Assembly: GCA_937899055.1 (NCBI GenBank)
Contig: CALBPX010000130.1
Coordinates: 1 to 21,295, forward strand
Direction of reading: 5' to 3'
DNA: 21,295 nucleotides
Origin: an uncultured Bacteroidales bacterium
Lineage (GTDB): Bacteria; Bacteroidota; Bacteroidia; Bacteroidales; UBA932
The position numbers were made by a program, and so were the translations under genes. The notes under the pieces were generated by a model. It was given only the letters and a program-made list of their open reading frames with translations, was not told the origin of the DNA and ran no database searches. Each line of letters begins with the position of its first letter. Position 1 is the stretch's first letter. Positions 1 through 6,773 of this stretch are shown piece by piece.

Positions 1-6
1 TATCAT
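1..6 (-). CDS. start of a further gene downstream of coaE (partial)
   Basis: On the minus strand an ATG at 6–4 follows a strong Shine-Dalgarno sequence, AGGAGGA (complement of 12–18), at 5-nt spacing. It lies just beyond the coaE stop codon, so it looks like the next gene of the coaE transcript. Only two codons (Met-Ile) are in the window, so nothing can be said about the product. The canonical SD is notable because most other starts here have weak SDs, as is usual in Bacteroidota. Confidence 0.45.
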
Positions 7-25
7 AGAGTTCCTCCTAAATTCC

Positions 26-628
26 TCACAAGCATTTCATTTCATCAAGAATCTGCATTGCGGCCTCTTCAATGCAGGCCCCTTCTACAGACTCCATTAT
101 GTAATCGGCTTTTGCAATCCGTTCGCTGTCAGAGGTCTGGTTCCTCATCCTCTGCCTTACCCCTGCAAGCGTGCTGCCGTCTCTTGCCATTACCCTTTCA
201 ATCCTCAGTTTCTCGGGTGCTGTAACTACAAGCGTCCGGTCCATGAAAGAATGTACGTAACCATTCTCCAAAATTACGGCGCTTTCAAACACCACAACTC
301 CCCTCTTCCATTTTTTCCACCTCACAAAGTCGGCCATAACATAAGGATAGACCAGTTCCTTTACCTTCTCCATCAGGGTTTTGCTGCTGAAGATAGCCGA
401 TGCCATAGCCTTTTTGTCCAACTTCAGGGTACCGTCTTTTCCGCGCAAGACTATATCATCGCCGAGTAAAAGATGCAACCTTTCCAAAAGGCCGGCATCT
501 GCTTCGTAAAGTTCCTTGGTCCGGCTGTCCGAGTCATAAACCTTGCAGCCCAATGATGCAAAAATCCGGCTCACAAAACTTTTTCCGGAACCTATGCCGC
601 CGGTAATACCCAGAACTTTTGCCATCAT
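26..628 (-). CDS. coaE: dephospho-CoA kinase
   Basis: CoaE phosphorylates the 3'-hydroxyl of dephospho-CoA with ATP, the last step of coenzyme A synthesis, in the cytoplasm. The 200-residue length is normal for the family. The P-loop GITGGIGSGKS lies at about residues 7–17, and a DSDSRTKELYE segment follows near residues 32–43, where CoaE proteins carry a conserved D-x-D acid pair. A lid-type region (RVMARDG and the following Arg-rich stretch) is at about 144–162. The start overlaps the stop codon of the YbbR-like gene by four bases (ATGA), implying translational coupling. A second ATG follows at once (MMAK), so the start could be 625. It is the last complete gene of the nusB–yajC–ybbR–coaE block. 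Confidence 0.96.
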   Translation of the reverse strand: MMAKVLGITGGIGSGKSFVSRIFASLGCKVYDSDSRTKELYEADAGLLERLHLLLGDDIVLRGKDGTLKLDKKAMASAIFSSKTLMEKVKELVYPYVMADFVRWKKWKRGVVVFESAVILENGYVHSFMDRTLVVTAPEKLRIERVMARDGSTLAGVRQRMRNQTSDSERIAKADYIMESVEGACIEEAAMQILDEMKCL

Positions 629-1581
629 TCAATTATTATCCTTTCCACAAAGGCGGGTTCCACGCTCACAGACAGAACTCCAGCGCGCAGGCAATCCACA
701 CCTACCTTTACCTTTCCGGCGGAGGAGGCTGAGGCATCCTGATAATCCACAAATGCTGCAAAGTCCTTAGCCTGAAGCGGATGCTTCTGCCCGTACTCCT
801 CCCTGAATGTGAGCTTAACGGAAGAGGGCACAAGGAGCATGTTGTAGCCCTGAGGTACATTGCGGGCCTCAACTCCAAGGCTCAGGCTTCGTTCTACATA
901 GCGGCCTATCTTCAGGTAATAAACGGCTTCTGTGCTGCTCATGGTAATGCCCTCTATGGGCTCTATGTCGGTTTCTCCCCTGATGCTTTCCTTGAGTGAG
1001 CGGCCGCTGATTTTCTTCGTAAATACGGAATCGATACCCTCAACAAGGCTTCTTTCGCCCATAATGGTTACGGAATCCGGCACCAGAGACAGCCTTTCCA
1101 ACGGCATATACTCAGAAGCGCAGGTTATGTCTTTCTTCAGGCATACAGGTACCTTCTTATGGAAAGTTGTGGGTATGACGAACACGAGGGTATCGGACAA
1201 TATTCCTTCTACGGCAACCGAACCGTCCAGCAAATCATTCAAGCTTTCCCTCAAGACAGAAGCCCTCATGTAAAAGGCATCCTGCTTCCCTGGGAACGGT
1301 TTGAGTACCGATGGGTTCACCCTGAAACTGAGAACGTTGCCGCTGCCTCCCAAGGTATTCTTGTATCGCAGAAGATAAAAACCGGAAGAAGACCCCCTCA
1401 AAATCAGCGGATCCGTAGAAACGGAGTTCAGGACACGGCCCTCCAGCGGAGAGGATATCTTAACCTGATAATGATAGACATAGTGGTAACTTCCGGAAAG
1501 TTTCATCACCCCCCATACAACGAGCGCCAATACCAGCGAAACCACAAAAACTATCAGGTCTCCGCCCCACCGTTTTGTCAT
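625..1581 (-). CDS. YbbR-like domain protein, membrane-anchored
   Basis: A 318-residue protein with one N-terminal membrane segment (about residues 8–28, DLIVFVVSLVLALVVWGVMK) followed by a long predicted extracytoplasmic beta-rich region. The single-TM-then-repeat layout and the position between yajC and coaE match the YbbR-domain proteins of Bacteroidota. In Firmicutes a YbbR protein (CdaR) regulates the diadenylate cyclase CdaA, but no cyclase gene is present here, so that role should not be assumed. The gene begins 12 bases after yajC stops and overlaps coaE by four bases, so the three are almost certainly co-transcribed. Family placement rests on context and architecture; the individual YbbR repeats are weakly conserved. 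Confidence 0.82.
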   Translation of the reverse strand: MTKRWGGDLIVFVVSLVLALVVWGVMKLSGSYHYVYHYQVKISSPLEGRVLNSVSTDPLILRGSSSGFYLLRYKNTLGGSGNVLSFRVNPSVLKPFPGKQDAFYMRASVLRESLNDLLDGSVAVEGILSDTLVFVIPTTFHKKVPVCLKKDITCASEYMPLERLSLVPDSVTIMGERSLVEGIDSVFTKKISGRSLKESIRGETDIEPIEGITMSSTEAVYYLKIGRYVERSLSLGVEARNVPQGYNMLLVPSSVKLTFREEYGQKHPLQAKDFAAFVDYQDASASSAGKVKVGVDCLRAGVLSVSVEPAFVERIIIE

Positions 1582-1593
1582 GCCTGTGCCGTT

Positions 1594-1917
1594 TTAGTTC
1601 TGCTGTACGTCAGAAAAGTCCTTTACGATGGAATTCTTTGCAACCCTTATGCGGACATTCGTGTCTATCCTCATCATGATATGAGTGTCAAAGATGTCCT
1701 CAACCGTGCCGTATATTCCCCCTATGGTAACTACTTTATCGCCCTTTTTGAGTTCGTTGCGGAACCTCTGGAGCTCCTTCTGCTTTTTCTGCTGGGGACG
1801 AATCATAAGGAAATACATAATTGCAAAAATTGCAACCATCATAATAATCAGCGACAGTCCGCCACCGCCTTGCTGTGCAGGTGCGGCCTGAGCCTGAAGA
1901 ATTGTAAACACGTTCAT
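1594..1917 (-). CDS. yajC: preprotein translocase accessory subunit YajC
   Basis: A 107-residue single-pass protein with a Gly-rich lead (QQGGGG), one hydrophobic helix at about residues 21–39, and the family hallmark RPQQKKQKE directly after it. The cytoplasmic part follows, with FRNELKKGDKVVTIGGIYG, the conserved KGD-V-T-GG-I-G segment. YajC associates with SecDF at the Sec translocon in the inner membrane. It sits 41 bases downstream of nusB and 12 bases upstream of the YbbR-like gene, the standard Bacteroidota order. Nothing is unusual about it. Confidence 0.96.
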   Translation of the reverse strand: MNVFTILQAQAAPAQQGGGGLSLIIMMVAIFAIMYFLMIRPQQKKQKELQRFRNELKKGDKVVTIGGIYGTVEDIFDTHIMMRIDTNVRIRVAKNSIVKDFSDVQQN

Positions 1918-1958
1918 AAACAGTTATTTATTAAATTAATTATTTTGTCTTTCTAAAG

Positions 1959-2906
1959 TCATTCCAGCCCGCCTATCATTCCTCTTGGATCCTTGACAAT
2001 ACGGCCGTCGGCATACATATCCTTGAGTATTCTGTTCAACAGGCCGTTTACAAACGAATAGCTCTTTGGAGTGGAATAGTACTTTGCTATTTCTATATAT
2101 TCATTTATGGTAACCTTCAAAGGAATGTTGCTGAAAGTCTGCGCCTCTGCAATTCCCATAGATACAATCAGCATGTCTGAAAGCACAACCCGGCCAATCT
2201 CCCAGTTGGTCATGTTGGCCGAAACGGTTTCCACAAGGTCATCGTAATTTACAAGCACGGTTCCTACAAGCTTGCGGGCAAAAGCCTCATCTTCCCGGCT
2301 GTCAAACAGTTCAGGAATTTCAACCTGCTGTCTTTCTGCTATTGCAGGCAGGTTGTTCAGAAGCATTAACAACACATATTCAAGGTCTTCCAACCACCAT
2401 ATATTGCTGTTTTCCAGAGCATCTTCCAAAACCGTATTGTCATCAAGTTCCTCGGAATATATCCTGTGGAACAACTTCAGGGCATCTCCCATCTGGGGAT
2501 TGTCCAGAGCAATATATTCTTTAAAATACTCTCTGGAGCATATTCTGGCATAAATATCCTTCAGCGATGTCTCAAACTCAGACCAACTGACTGCATGATT
2601 GTTGCACCAGTTCATAAAAGCACTGTCGGCCTTAAGAAGAACCGAAAAAGGATTTGATGCAAACTTGCTGCATTCGTTAATTATCTCTATATCTGGATTG
2701 AATTTACGCTTCTGCTTCAGAATCTTGTCCTGAGCCATCGTCTGCAGGGCCACGGGCAAAAGAGCCATGAGGGCATACAGACGCCTGGTCTGTTCAAAAG
2801 CCTGAAACAGTTCCTTTTCGGCAGCTGCGGTATCCGTTGAACCGGTTGCCACCCTGCTGTAAAGCTCCTTGAAAGCCTTAATTCTTATAAGTGTTCTGCT
2901 TATCAT
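1959..2906 (-). CDS. nusB: transcription antitermination factor NusB (long Bacteroidota form)
   Basis: NusB pairs with NusE (S10) on boxA RNA and helps rRNA operon antitermination. At 315 residues it is about twice the length of E. coli NusB. The N-terminal MISRTLIRIKAFKELYS and C-terminal part are the conserved NusB helical elements: VNYDDLVETV, NWEIGRVVLSDMLIVSMGIAE at about 230–255, and INEYIEIAKYYSTPKSYSFVNGLLN with the family's E-IA-Y motif at about 268–292. The middle is an inserted or extended helical region typical of the phylum. It heads the yajC–ybbR–coaE run. A TATATTTG box at 2928–2935 (minus) gives a short leader. Confidence 0.93.
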   Translation of the reverse strand: MISRTLIRIKAFKELYSRVATGSTDTAAAEKELFQAFEQTRRLYALMALLPVALQTMAQDKILKQKRKFNPDIEIINECSKFASNPFSVLLKADSAFMNWCNNHAVSWSEFETSLKDIYARICSREYFKEYIALDNPQMGDALKLFHRIYSEELDDNTVLEDALENSNIWWLEDLEYVLLMLLNNLPAIAERQQVEIPELFDSREDEAFARKLVGTVLVNYDDLVETVSANMTNWEIGRVVLSDMLIVSMGIAEAQTFSNIPLKVTINEYIEIAKYYSTPKSYSFVNGLLNRILKDMYADGRIVKDPRGMIGGLE

Positions 2907-2927
2907 TTCGCAATGTCAAATAACTTA

Positions 2928-2935
2928 CAAATATA
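2928..2935 (-). promoter_or_regulatory. -7 box of the nusB promoter
   Basis: The minus strand reads TATATTTG, a perfect match to the Bacteroidota -7 consensus TAnnTTTG, 22 bases upstream of the nusB ATG. No convincing -33 TTTG is seen at the expected distance. Confidence 0.6.
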
Positions 2936-2961
2936 ACTATAATGAATTTGAAAAAAAATTC

Positions 2962-2969
2962 TATCTTTG
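2962..2969 (+). promoter_or_regulatory. -7 box of the DUF3276 gene promoter
   Basis: TATCTTTG matches the Bacteroidota TAnnTTTG consensus and lies 24 bases before the ATG at 2994, giving a leader of roughly 20 nt. It diverges from the nusB box at 2928–2935; the two boxes are 26 bases apart. Confidence 0.65.
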
Positions 2970-2993
2970 CACAGTAATTAAAACTGCAAGATT

Positions 2994-3362
2994 ATGTATC
3001 AAGAGGATTTTGACAATGCTTTCTCACAGGAGAGAAGTGGGGATGATATTTATTCAAGGCCTGTTAGAGCCGGCAAAAGGACATATTTCTTTGACGTCAA
3101 GGCCACCAAGAACAACGATTACTACCTTACCATAACCGAAAGTAAGCGCAAAGTGGAAAAGGATGGCCGTTTCTCTTACGATAAACACAAGATTTTCCTC
3201 TACAAAGAAGATTTTGAGAAGTTTGCAGCCGGCCTTGAGGAAGTTGTACAGTACATAAAGGAAAAGTGCCCCGTTCAGGAAAGAGTCTATACAGAAAACC
3301 CTGAAGTCACCGGCAAGGCCTCAGGCAATGAATTCACCGATATAGACTTCGACAAACTCTGA
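2994..3362 (+). CDS. DUF3276 family protein (PUR-alpha-like nucleic-acid-binding)
   Basis: A 122-residue protein. The core at about residues 16–92 has the DUF3276/PUR repeat pattern: RAGKRTYFFDVKATKNNDYY, then LTITESKRK, then HKIFLYKEDFEKFAAGLEEV. The PUR-alpha-like family in Bacteroidetes and spirochaetes binds single-stranded DNA and RNA; its physiological role in Bacteroidota is not settled. The C-terminal ~30 residues are acidic and poorly conserved. It is monocistronic with its own promoter and divergent from nusB. The last base of its stop codon is the first base of the TonB-like remnant frame that follows. Confidence 0.9.
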   Translation: MYQEDFDNAFSQERSGDDIYSRPVRAGKRTYFFDVKATKNNDYYLTITESKRKVEKDGRFSYDKHKIFLYKEDFEKFAAGLEEVVQYIKEKCPVQERVYTENPEVTGKASGNEFTDIDFDKL

Positions 3363-3541
3363 TCAAGAATAAGGACAAAAAGCAAGGTGCACCTTATGAC
3401 CAGGTAGAAGTCAAGCCTACTTTCCAGGGTGGCGATGCCCAGAACTTTGCTACATGGGCTATGAGCCAGATCAAGTATCCGGCAGAAGCTGTCAAGGCCA
3501 AAATCGAAGGAAAGGCCCGGATAAAAGCCAAGATGGGCTGA
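3362..3541 (+). pseudogene. TonB C-terminal domain fragment, no start codon
   Basis: Frame 2 from 3362 reads 59 codons to a TGA at 3539–3541 with no methionine start. The core pattern is PYDQVEVKPTFQGGD, then NFATWAMSQIKYPAEAVK, then IEGKARIKAKMG. This is the first half of a TonB C-terminal domain (the V-x-P-x-F-x-GG-D and IKYP-x-A-x-x-x-x-I-x-G-x-x blocks are characteristic), which normally contacts TonB boxes of outer-membrane receptors. The N-terminal transmembrane and Pro-rich parts and the distal half of the domain are missing. It abuts the DUF3276 stop, so it looks like the scar of a deletion or insertion. A programmed frameshift extending DUF3276 is unlikely, because DUF3276 is already full length. 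Confidence 0.7.
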
Positions 3542-3775
3542 CCAACCATATAGTCTGTGGCGAATCTATGACGATTCTCATTTGCGCTTCTCCGCTCTCA
3601 TTGCCTTGATTTCCTCATTAATCTCAAAGATAGCTATAAAGCCCTAATTACCAAAGGAAAAGAATAAAGTATGCCGAAATTCTCAGAGGTTATTTGCAGA
3701 AATTGTACCAGATGCGAAAAGTGATTCCGAAAATGATTGAAGATTTCCGGAATTAAATCCGAATATATTTAAAGA
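3542..3775. other. intergenic stretch with decayed coding debris
   Basis: No intact gene is seen in this interval. Short open stretches exist on both strands, such as a minus-strand frame at 3578–3637 ending in a Lys/Arg/Glu-rich helix-like peptide and a plus-strand frame ending near 3756, but none has a credible start or recognisable family. With the TonB fragment before it, this looks like degraded sequence between DUF3276 and the ATPase. Its right end holds repeated half-sites described separately. Confidence 0.4.
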
Positions 3776-3798
3776 TTTTTGGAATTGATTCCGAAAAA
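3724..3798 (+). promoter_or_regulatory. repeated ATTCCGAAAA-type half-sites and palindrome at the ATPase promoter
   Basis: ATTCCGAAAA occurs at 3724–3733. Related copies lie at 3744–3754 (TTTCCGGAATT) and 3757–3766 (ATCCGAATAT). A near-palindrome, TTTTTGGAAT then ATTCCGAAAAA, spans 3776–3798 and covers the -33 region. Several variants of one half-site ahead of and inside a promoter suggest an operator for a repressor or for the downstream protein itself. Binding is inference only. Confidence 0.4.
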
Positions 3799-3811
3799 TT
3801 CATTATCTTCG
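3778..3811 (+). promoter_or_regulatory. promoter of the DUF4143 ATPase (-33 TTTG, -7 TATCTTCG)
   Basis: TTTG at 3778–3781 and TATCTTCG at 3804–3811 are separated by 22 bases, close to Bacteroidota spacing; the -7 has one mismatch to TAnnTTTG. Transcription would start near 3816–3818, downstream of the upstream-most in-frame TTG (3779) and just before the ATG at 3830. This decides the start. Confidence 0.55.
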
Positions 3812-3829
3812 CAGCAAAAGTTAAGTGAA

Positions 3830-4957
3830 ATGATCCAGAGAATCGTTGAAGACAGAATCCTGAATGCCCTGTCAAAGAACAAGGCTGTCACGATAATGGG
3901 AGCCAGACAAGTTGGGAAGTCCACTCTGGCAAAAGCACTGTTTTCTGGCAGCGGAGATGTACTCTTCCTGGATGGAGATGAGCCTGATATCAGAGCAATT
4001 ATGAAAGAAGCCACTTCTTCAAAACTGAGAGCTATCTTCGGAAAAGCTACTACAGTAGTCATCGATGAGGCGCAGAAAATTGAGAATATTGGTAATATCC
4101 TTAAGCTGATTACAGATAATATGAGCGATATCCGGTTAATCGCCACCGGAAGCTCAGCATTTGAGCTTGCAAAAGATGTGAACGAATCATTAACCGGACG
4201 TAAGAGAGAAATCAAACTGTTTCCATTGTCATTTGGAGAACTGGTTGCAGACACGAATCTAATTGAACAAAAGCGATTAATTCCACATCGGCTGTTGTAT
4301 GGATGCTATCCGGAGGTAGTCACATCACAAGGAGACGAAAAGGAAGTCCTGAAAGAGTTGGTTAACAGCTATCTATACAAAGATATCCTGAACCTCAGGG
4401 ATATTGCTAAACAAGACAAGCTGGAGACTCTGTTAAGGGCCATTGCCTTTCAGATTGGTTCGCAAATCAGTTACAATGAACTGGCCAATCTGATTCATCT
4501 GGACTCCAAAACTGTTGAAAAGTATATAGATATTCTGGAAAAGTGCTACATAGTGTTCCGCCTGCCTTCTTATGCCAGGAATCTTCGCAACGAACTCAAA
4601 TTTGACAAGAAAATCTATTTTTGGGATATGGGCATCCGCAACGCTGTCATCGGCAACTTCACCCCTGTTGAGATACGTGATACAAATGAAGTTGGCCATA
4701 TGTGGGAGAACTGGCTGATGGCCGAAAGAATGAAAAAACTTGAATATGAAGCATCTTTCGCTTCCAAGTACTTCTGGAGGACGACAGCAAAGAAAGAAAT
4801 CGACCTGATTGAGGAAGAAAACGGAAAGATTCAGGCCTTCGAATTCAAATGGAAAGAGACCGACAAAAGCATTTGCCCAAAGGCTTTTTCTGAAGCATAC
4901 CCAGAAGCCTCTTTCAAGACTATCACACCCGCAAATTTTCACGAGTTCCTGCTGTAA
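3830..4957 (+). CDS. ATP-binding protein, AAA_14 / DUF4143 family
   Basis: A 375-residue protein. The N-terminal AAA_14 domain has Walker A GARQVGKST (residues 24–32), Walker B TTVVIDEAQ (74–82) and a sensor-like IRLIATGSSAFEL near 104–116. A DUF4143 domain follows, with the typical GCYPEVV, YLYKDILNL and SYNELANLIHLDSKTVEKYIDILEKCYIV stretches (the last a winged-helix-like block). The C-terminal KEIDLIEE…AFEFKWK has the D…ExK arrangement of a PD-(D/E)XK nuclease-like fold. These proteins are widespread, often horizontally acquired, and have no firmly known function. The ATG at 3830 is preferred over an upstream in-frame TTG because the promoter lies between them. The gene is a lone cassette between a TonB remnant and the tRNA-Cys-related repeat, consistent with acquisition. 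Confidence 0.88.
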   Translation: MIQRIVEDRILNALSKNKAVTIMGARQVGKSTLAKALFSGSGDVLFLDGDEPDIRAIMKEATSSKLRAIFGKATTVVIDEAQKIENIGNILKLITDNMSDIRLIATGSSAFELAKDVNESLTGRKREIKLFPLSFGELVADTNLIEQKRLIPHRLLYGCYPEVVTSQGDEKEVLKELVNSYLYKDILNLRDIAKQDKLETLLRAIAFQIGSQISYNELANLIHLDSKTVEKYIDILEKCYIVFRLPSYARNLRNELKFDKKIYFWDMGIRNAVIGNFTPVEIRDTNEVGHMWENWLMAERMKKLEYEASFASKYFWRTTAKKEIDLIEEENGKIQAFEFKWKETDKSICPKAFSEAYPEASFKTITPANFHEFLL

Positions 4958-4966
4958 CTCTCAATC

Positions 4967-4993
4967 GCGACCACTTTTTTGCAGTCGCATTTT
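4967..4993 (+). terminator. weak hairpin after the ATPase gene
   Basis: GCGAC (4967–4971) and GTCGC (4984–4988) form a 5-bp stem with a 12-base loop, followed by ATTTT, ten bases after the ATPase stop. The stem is short, so this is a tentative terminator only. Confidence 0.3.
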
Positions 4994-5015
4994 CAGTCTC
5001 AGAACAGTGTGGAAA

Positions 5016-5095
5016 AGGCTAAGTCTTAAAACAGAAACCCCTTCCTGATATGTCTGGAAGGGGTTAGTTGTTCACTGGAGGTACCAGTGAGAATC
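5016..5095. repeat. left copy of ~80-bp direct repeat (tRNA-Cys 3' end plus terminator)
   Basis: This aligns without gaps to 8325–8404 at a constant offset of 3309. The first 50 bases are identical; two differences follow at the hairpin edge and three more between the acceptor fragment and the conserved GAATC. It carries, on the minus strand, the last 11 nt of tRNA-Cys (TGGTACCTCCA) but not the rest of the tRNA. TCACTGG/CCAGTGA flanking this 11-mer also makes a small local palindrome (5072–5090 region). It is best read as a duplicated attachment-type site or a relic of a second tRNA-Cys copy. Confidence 0.85.
5030..5065 (-). terminator. intrinsic terminator, left copy
   Basis: AACCCCTTCC (5036–5045) pairs perfectly with GGAAGGGGTT (5056–5065) around a 10-base loop. 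On the minus strand the stem is followed by a U-rich TCTGTTTT tract. It would end the four-gene secreted-protein operon whose last stop is at 5109, and is a duplicate of the tRNA-Cys terminator. Confidence 0.75.
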
Positions 5096-5108
5096 ATTAT
5101 CGAGATTG

Positions 5109-5741
5109 TCACTGTATAAATTCGATATCATCAACTTCCAGCTTTTGTTTGCCAAAAGTGTAGAAACCAAAGCCTGTATACTCCAGAGGCATATAACGCA
5201 TTTTCATTATAGGCACATCATCTACAAAAAATGAAATAGTTTTTGTGTCGCTTTCAAGTCTCCAGTTTTGTCGAGCTTTACGTTTGACACTCCATCTAAC
5301 GCCTTGATGTTTTGATCCGACAAGTTTATGTTTTTCCCTACGGACAAAATACACCATTTCATCGGAGAAGATAAAGGCATAAAAATTACCGTCATCTTTA
5401 TAATTGAAAACAAGTCCTACGTATTTATCATCATCCAGTTTTCCAATAGTTACATTAGTTACTATTGTGAAAGAACGATCCATGTTAAGAGGTGCATAAC
5501 AAGAACAAATAAACCAATTACAAGAGGATTCGCCAGTCATTGCTTGCCAAAATTTGGAAGTTCCTTCCGTCTTGATGGTTAGAACTCCCTTTTCTATAAT
5601 TGACGTTCCAGAATCTATTTTCTTCGGGGTTTCGTTCCACCCTAAAGAATTTGAGTCAAATGTTTCTTTGATGCTTTGAGCGTTTAAGGCCGCTATTGAG
5701 CCTAAGATAGCTAAAAAGGTTATGACAAATTTTGTTTTCAT
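5109..5741 (-). CDS. exported protein with predicted lectin/glucanase-like (LamG-type) fold
   Basis: A 210-residue protein with a clear Sec signal peptide (KTKFVITFLAILGSIAALNAQ, cleavage about residue 22). The mature part starts with KETFDSNSLGWNE and ends with LEVDDIEFIQ. That opening (a D-N-x-L-x-W motif), alternating hydrophobic strands, the NFYAFIFSDE segment and the closing V-D-D-I-x-F strand are what concanavalin-like jelly-roll domains (DUF1080/LamG type) look like. Catalytic residues are not evident, so a binding role is more likely than hydrolysis; the assignment is fold-level inference. It is last in the operon, 11 bases after the PEGA-like gene, and precedes the duplicated terminator. 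Composition is more A/T-rich than the housekeeping genes. Confidence 0.7.
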   Translation of the reverse strand: MKTKFVITFLAILGSIAALNAQSIKETFDSNSLGWNETPKKIDSGTSIIEKGVLTIKTEGTSKFWQAMTGESSCNWFICSCYAPLNMDRSFTIVTNVTIGKLDDDKYVGLVFNYKDDGNFYAFIFSDEMVYFVRREKHKLVGSKHQGVRWSVKRKARQNWRLESDTKTISFFVDDVPIMKMRYMPLEYTGFGFYTFGKQKLEVDDIEFIQ

Positions 5742-5752
5742 ATGAGTGTAAA

Positions 5753-6448
5753 TTATAAACTGCTGACTTTTCCGATTCTCGTTTGGAGTTCTTGAATTAT
5801 GCCTTCAAATTCTTTAGGAATTCTGTCTATGGCTTCAAATTCACCATGTTTGGCTTCATAAGCAGATGCAATTTCAGAGTCGACTTTGATTTGAAAAGCA
5901 ACTCTGCTAGGAGTAGAGATATCTCGAATAGTAACCCTGTTTCTTATTTGCTTATCAGATAATGTAAAATGTTTGTATTGCCAAATTGTTTGAACATATC
6001 CTCCGTCATAATCAGTGGAGGCTATCTCATTGAAATAATTCAGAAGAATTTGGTGCAATAATTTCCACGCTTTACTGACGTCAACATGACCATTTGAATC
6101 GATAGTATAATATTGAGGGTCTATCAGCACTGTAAAATATTTATTAACAATACCTGAGGCAGCAGAAGCACGATAAAGACCATCTTGCTGCATCGTGAAA
6201 GAAATGGATTTGCGTCTATCTGTCCCATAGTATTTAGTAAGAATAGTATTGTATTCAGAACATTCAATCCTAATAACAACAACCTTTCTTCCACGAGGTT
6301 TTTTAAATTCGGCGAAACCATACCCGGCAAAATTATTGTCGATATATATGGATGCTTCTTGTGGTTCTACAGAAATCTTGACTGTATTCTGAGAATAACC
6401 CACAAAAACAAAAAACAATAAGATTATAAACAGTAATAAACGTTTCAT
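5753..6448 (-). CDS. exported protein with PEGA-like N-terminal domain
   Basis: A 231-residue protein. The start at 6448 is chosen because it gives a clean signal peptide (MKRLLLFIILLFFVFVGYSQ) and sits 7 bases after the upstream stop; a longer in-frame reading to 6508 would bury it. Residues about 23–80 look like a PEGA domain (VKISVEPQEASIYIDNNFAGYG, with an R-G-R-K strand), a surface carbohydrate- or protein-binding beta-sandwich. The C-terminal ~150 residues (SKAWKLLHQILLNYFNEIA…, with QIRNRVTIRDIS) are unrecognised. No enzyme motif is seen. It shares the I-Y-[IV]-[DN]-x-x-[FY]-[AI]-G-[YK]-G pattern with the preceding lipoprotein, suggesting the two are related by duplication. Confidence 0.7.
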   Translation of the reverse strand: MKRLLLFIILLFFVFVGYSQNTVKISVEPQEASIYIDNNFAGYGFAEFKKPRGRKVVVIRIECSEYNTILTKYYGTDRRKSISFTMQQDGLYRASAASGIVNKYFTVLIDPQYYTIDSNGHVDVSKAWKLLHQILLNYFNEIASTDYDGGYVQTIWQYKHFTLSDKQIRNRVTIRDISTPSRVAFQIKVDSEIASAYEAKHGEFEAIDRIPKEFEGIIQELQTRIGKVSSL

Positions 6449-6455
6449 ATAAAAT

Positions 6456-6773
6456 TTATTTTGAATGAATTTGTCTGTCTGAAGAATATGACTGGCGATC
6501 TTGTACATTTAAATCAAAGAGTTCTCTGTTGTGTCCCTTGATATAGTAATTTCTTGAGAAAACACTGATGCCATTTTTCTTGCACTCAACGCTTGCCGTA
6601 GTTGTTCCCCGAGGCGCTGTAAAATTTACATAACCCTTACCAATATATTGCCCATTTACATAAATGTCAAGATCTTCTTGATTGCAAAGAAAGTATACAG
6701 AGGTCGCTGAACAAGAGACTAATACAAAAGTCAATAATATAGCAGAGATAATAGCAGTTATGTATTTTCTCAT
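6456..6773 (-). CDS. small lipoprotein with PEGA-like domain
   Basis: A 105-residue protein. A lipoprotein signal peptide ends in LVSC with the lipidated Cys at residue 21. The mature part is essentially one PEGA-like repeat: DIYVNGQYIGKGYVNF, a TAPRGTTTASVECKK strand pair, then NYYIKG, followed by a charged tail. It would be anchored in the inner or outer membrane and bind a ligand or partner; no catalytic residues are seen. Its start overlaps the stop of the preceding gene by four bases (ATGA), and the next gene starts 7 bases after it, so the set is one transcript. Confidence 0.72.
   Translation of the reverse strand: MRKYITAIISAILLTFVLVSCSATSVYFLCNQEDLDIYVNGQYIGKGYVNFTAPRGTTTASVECKKNGISVFSRNYYIKGHNRELFDLNVQDRQSYSSDRQIHSK

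Noticed and set aside
1159..1956. 265-codon plus-strand ORF antisense to the YbbR-like gene and yajC
   Set aside because: It overlaps well-recognised genes, has no family resemblance and no start context; it is a shadow frame.
3779..3829. TTG start at 3779 for the DUF4143 ATPase
   Set aside because: The promoter -7 box at 3804–3811 lies inside this extension, so the transcript would not include the TTG.
5072..5090. A second complete tRNA gene at the left repeat
   Set aside because: Only the last 11 nt of tRNA-Cys and a GAATC remnant are present; no anticodon or D-arm can be folded.
6449..6508. Longer N-terminus for the PEGA-like protein starting at 6508
   Set aside because: It would place 20 residues before a clean signal peptide and overlap the upstream gene; the ATG at 6448 is better.
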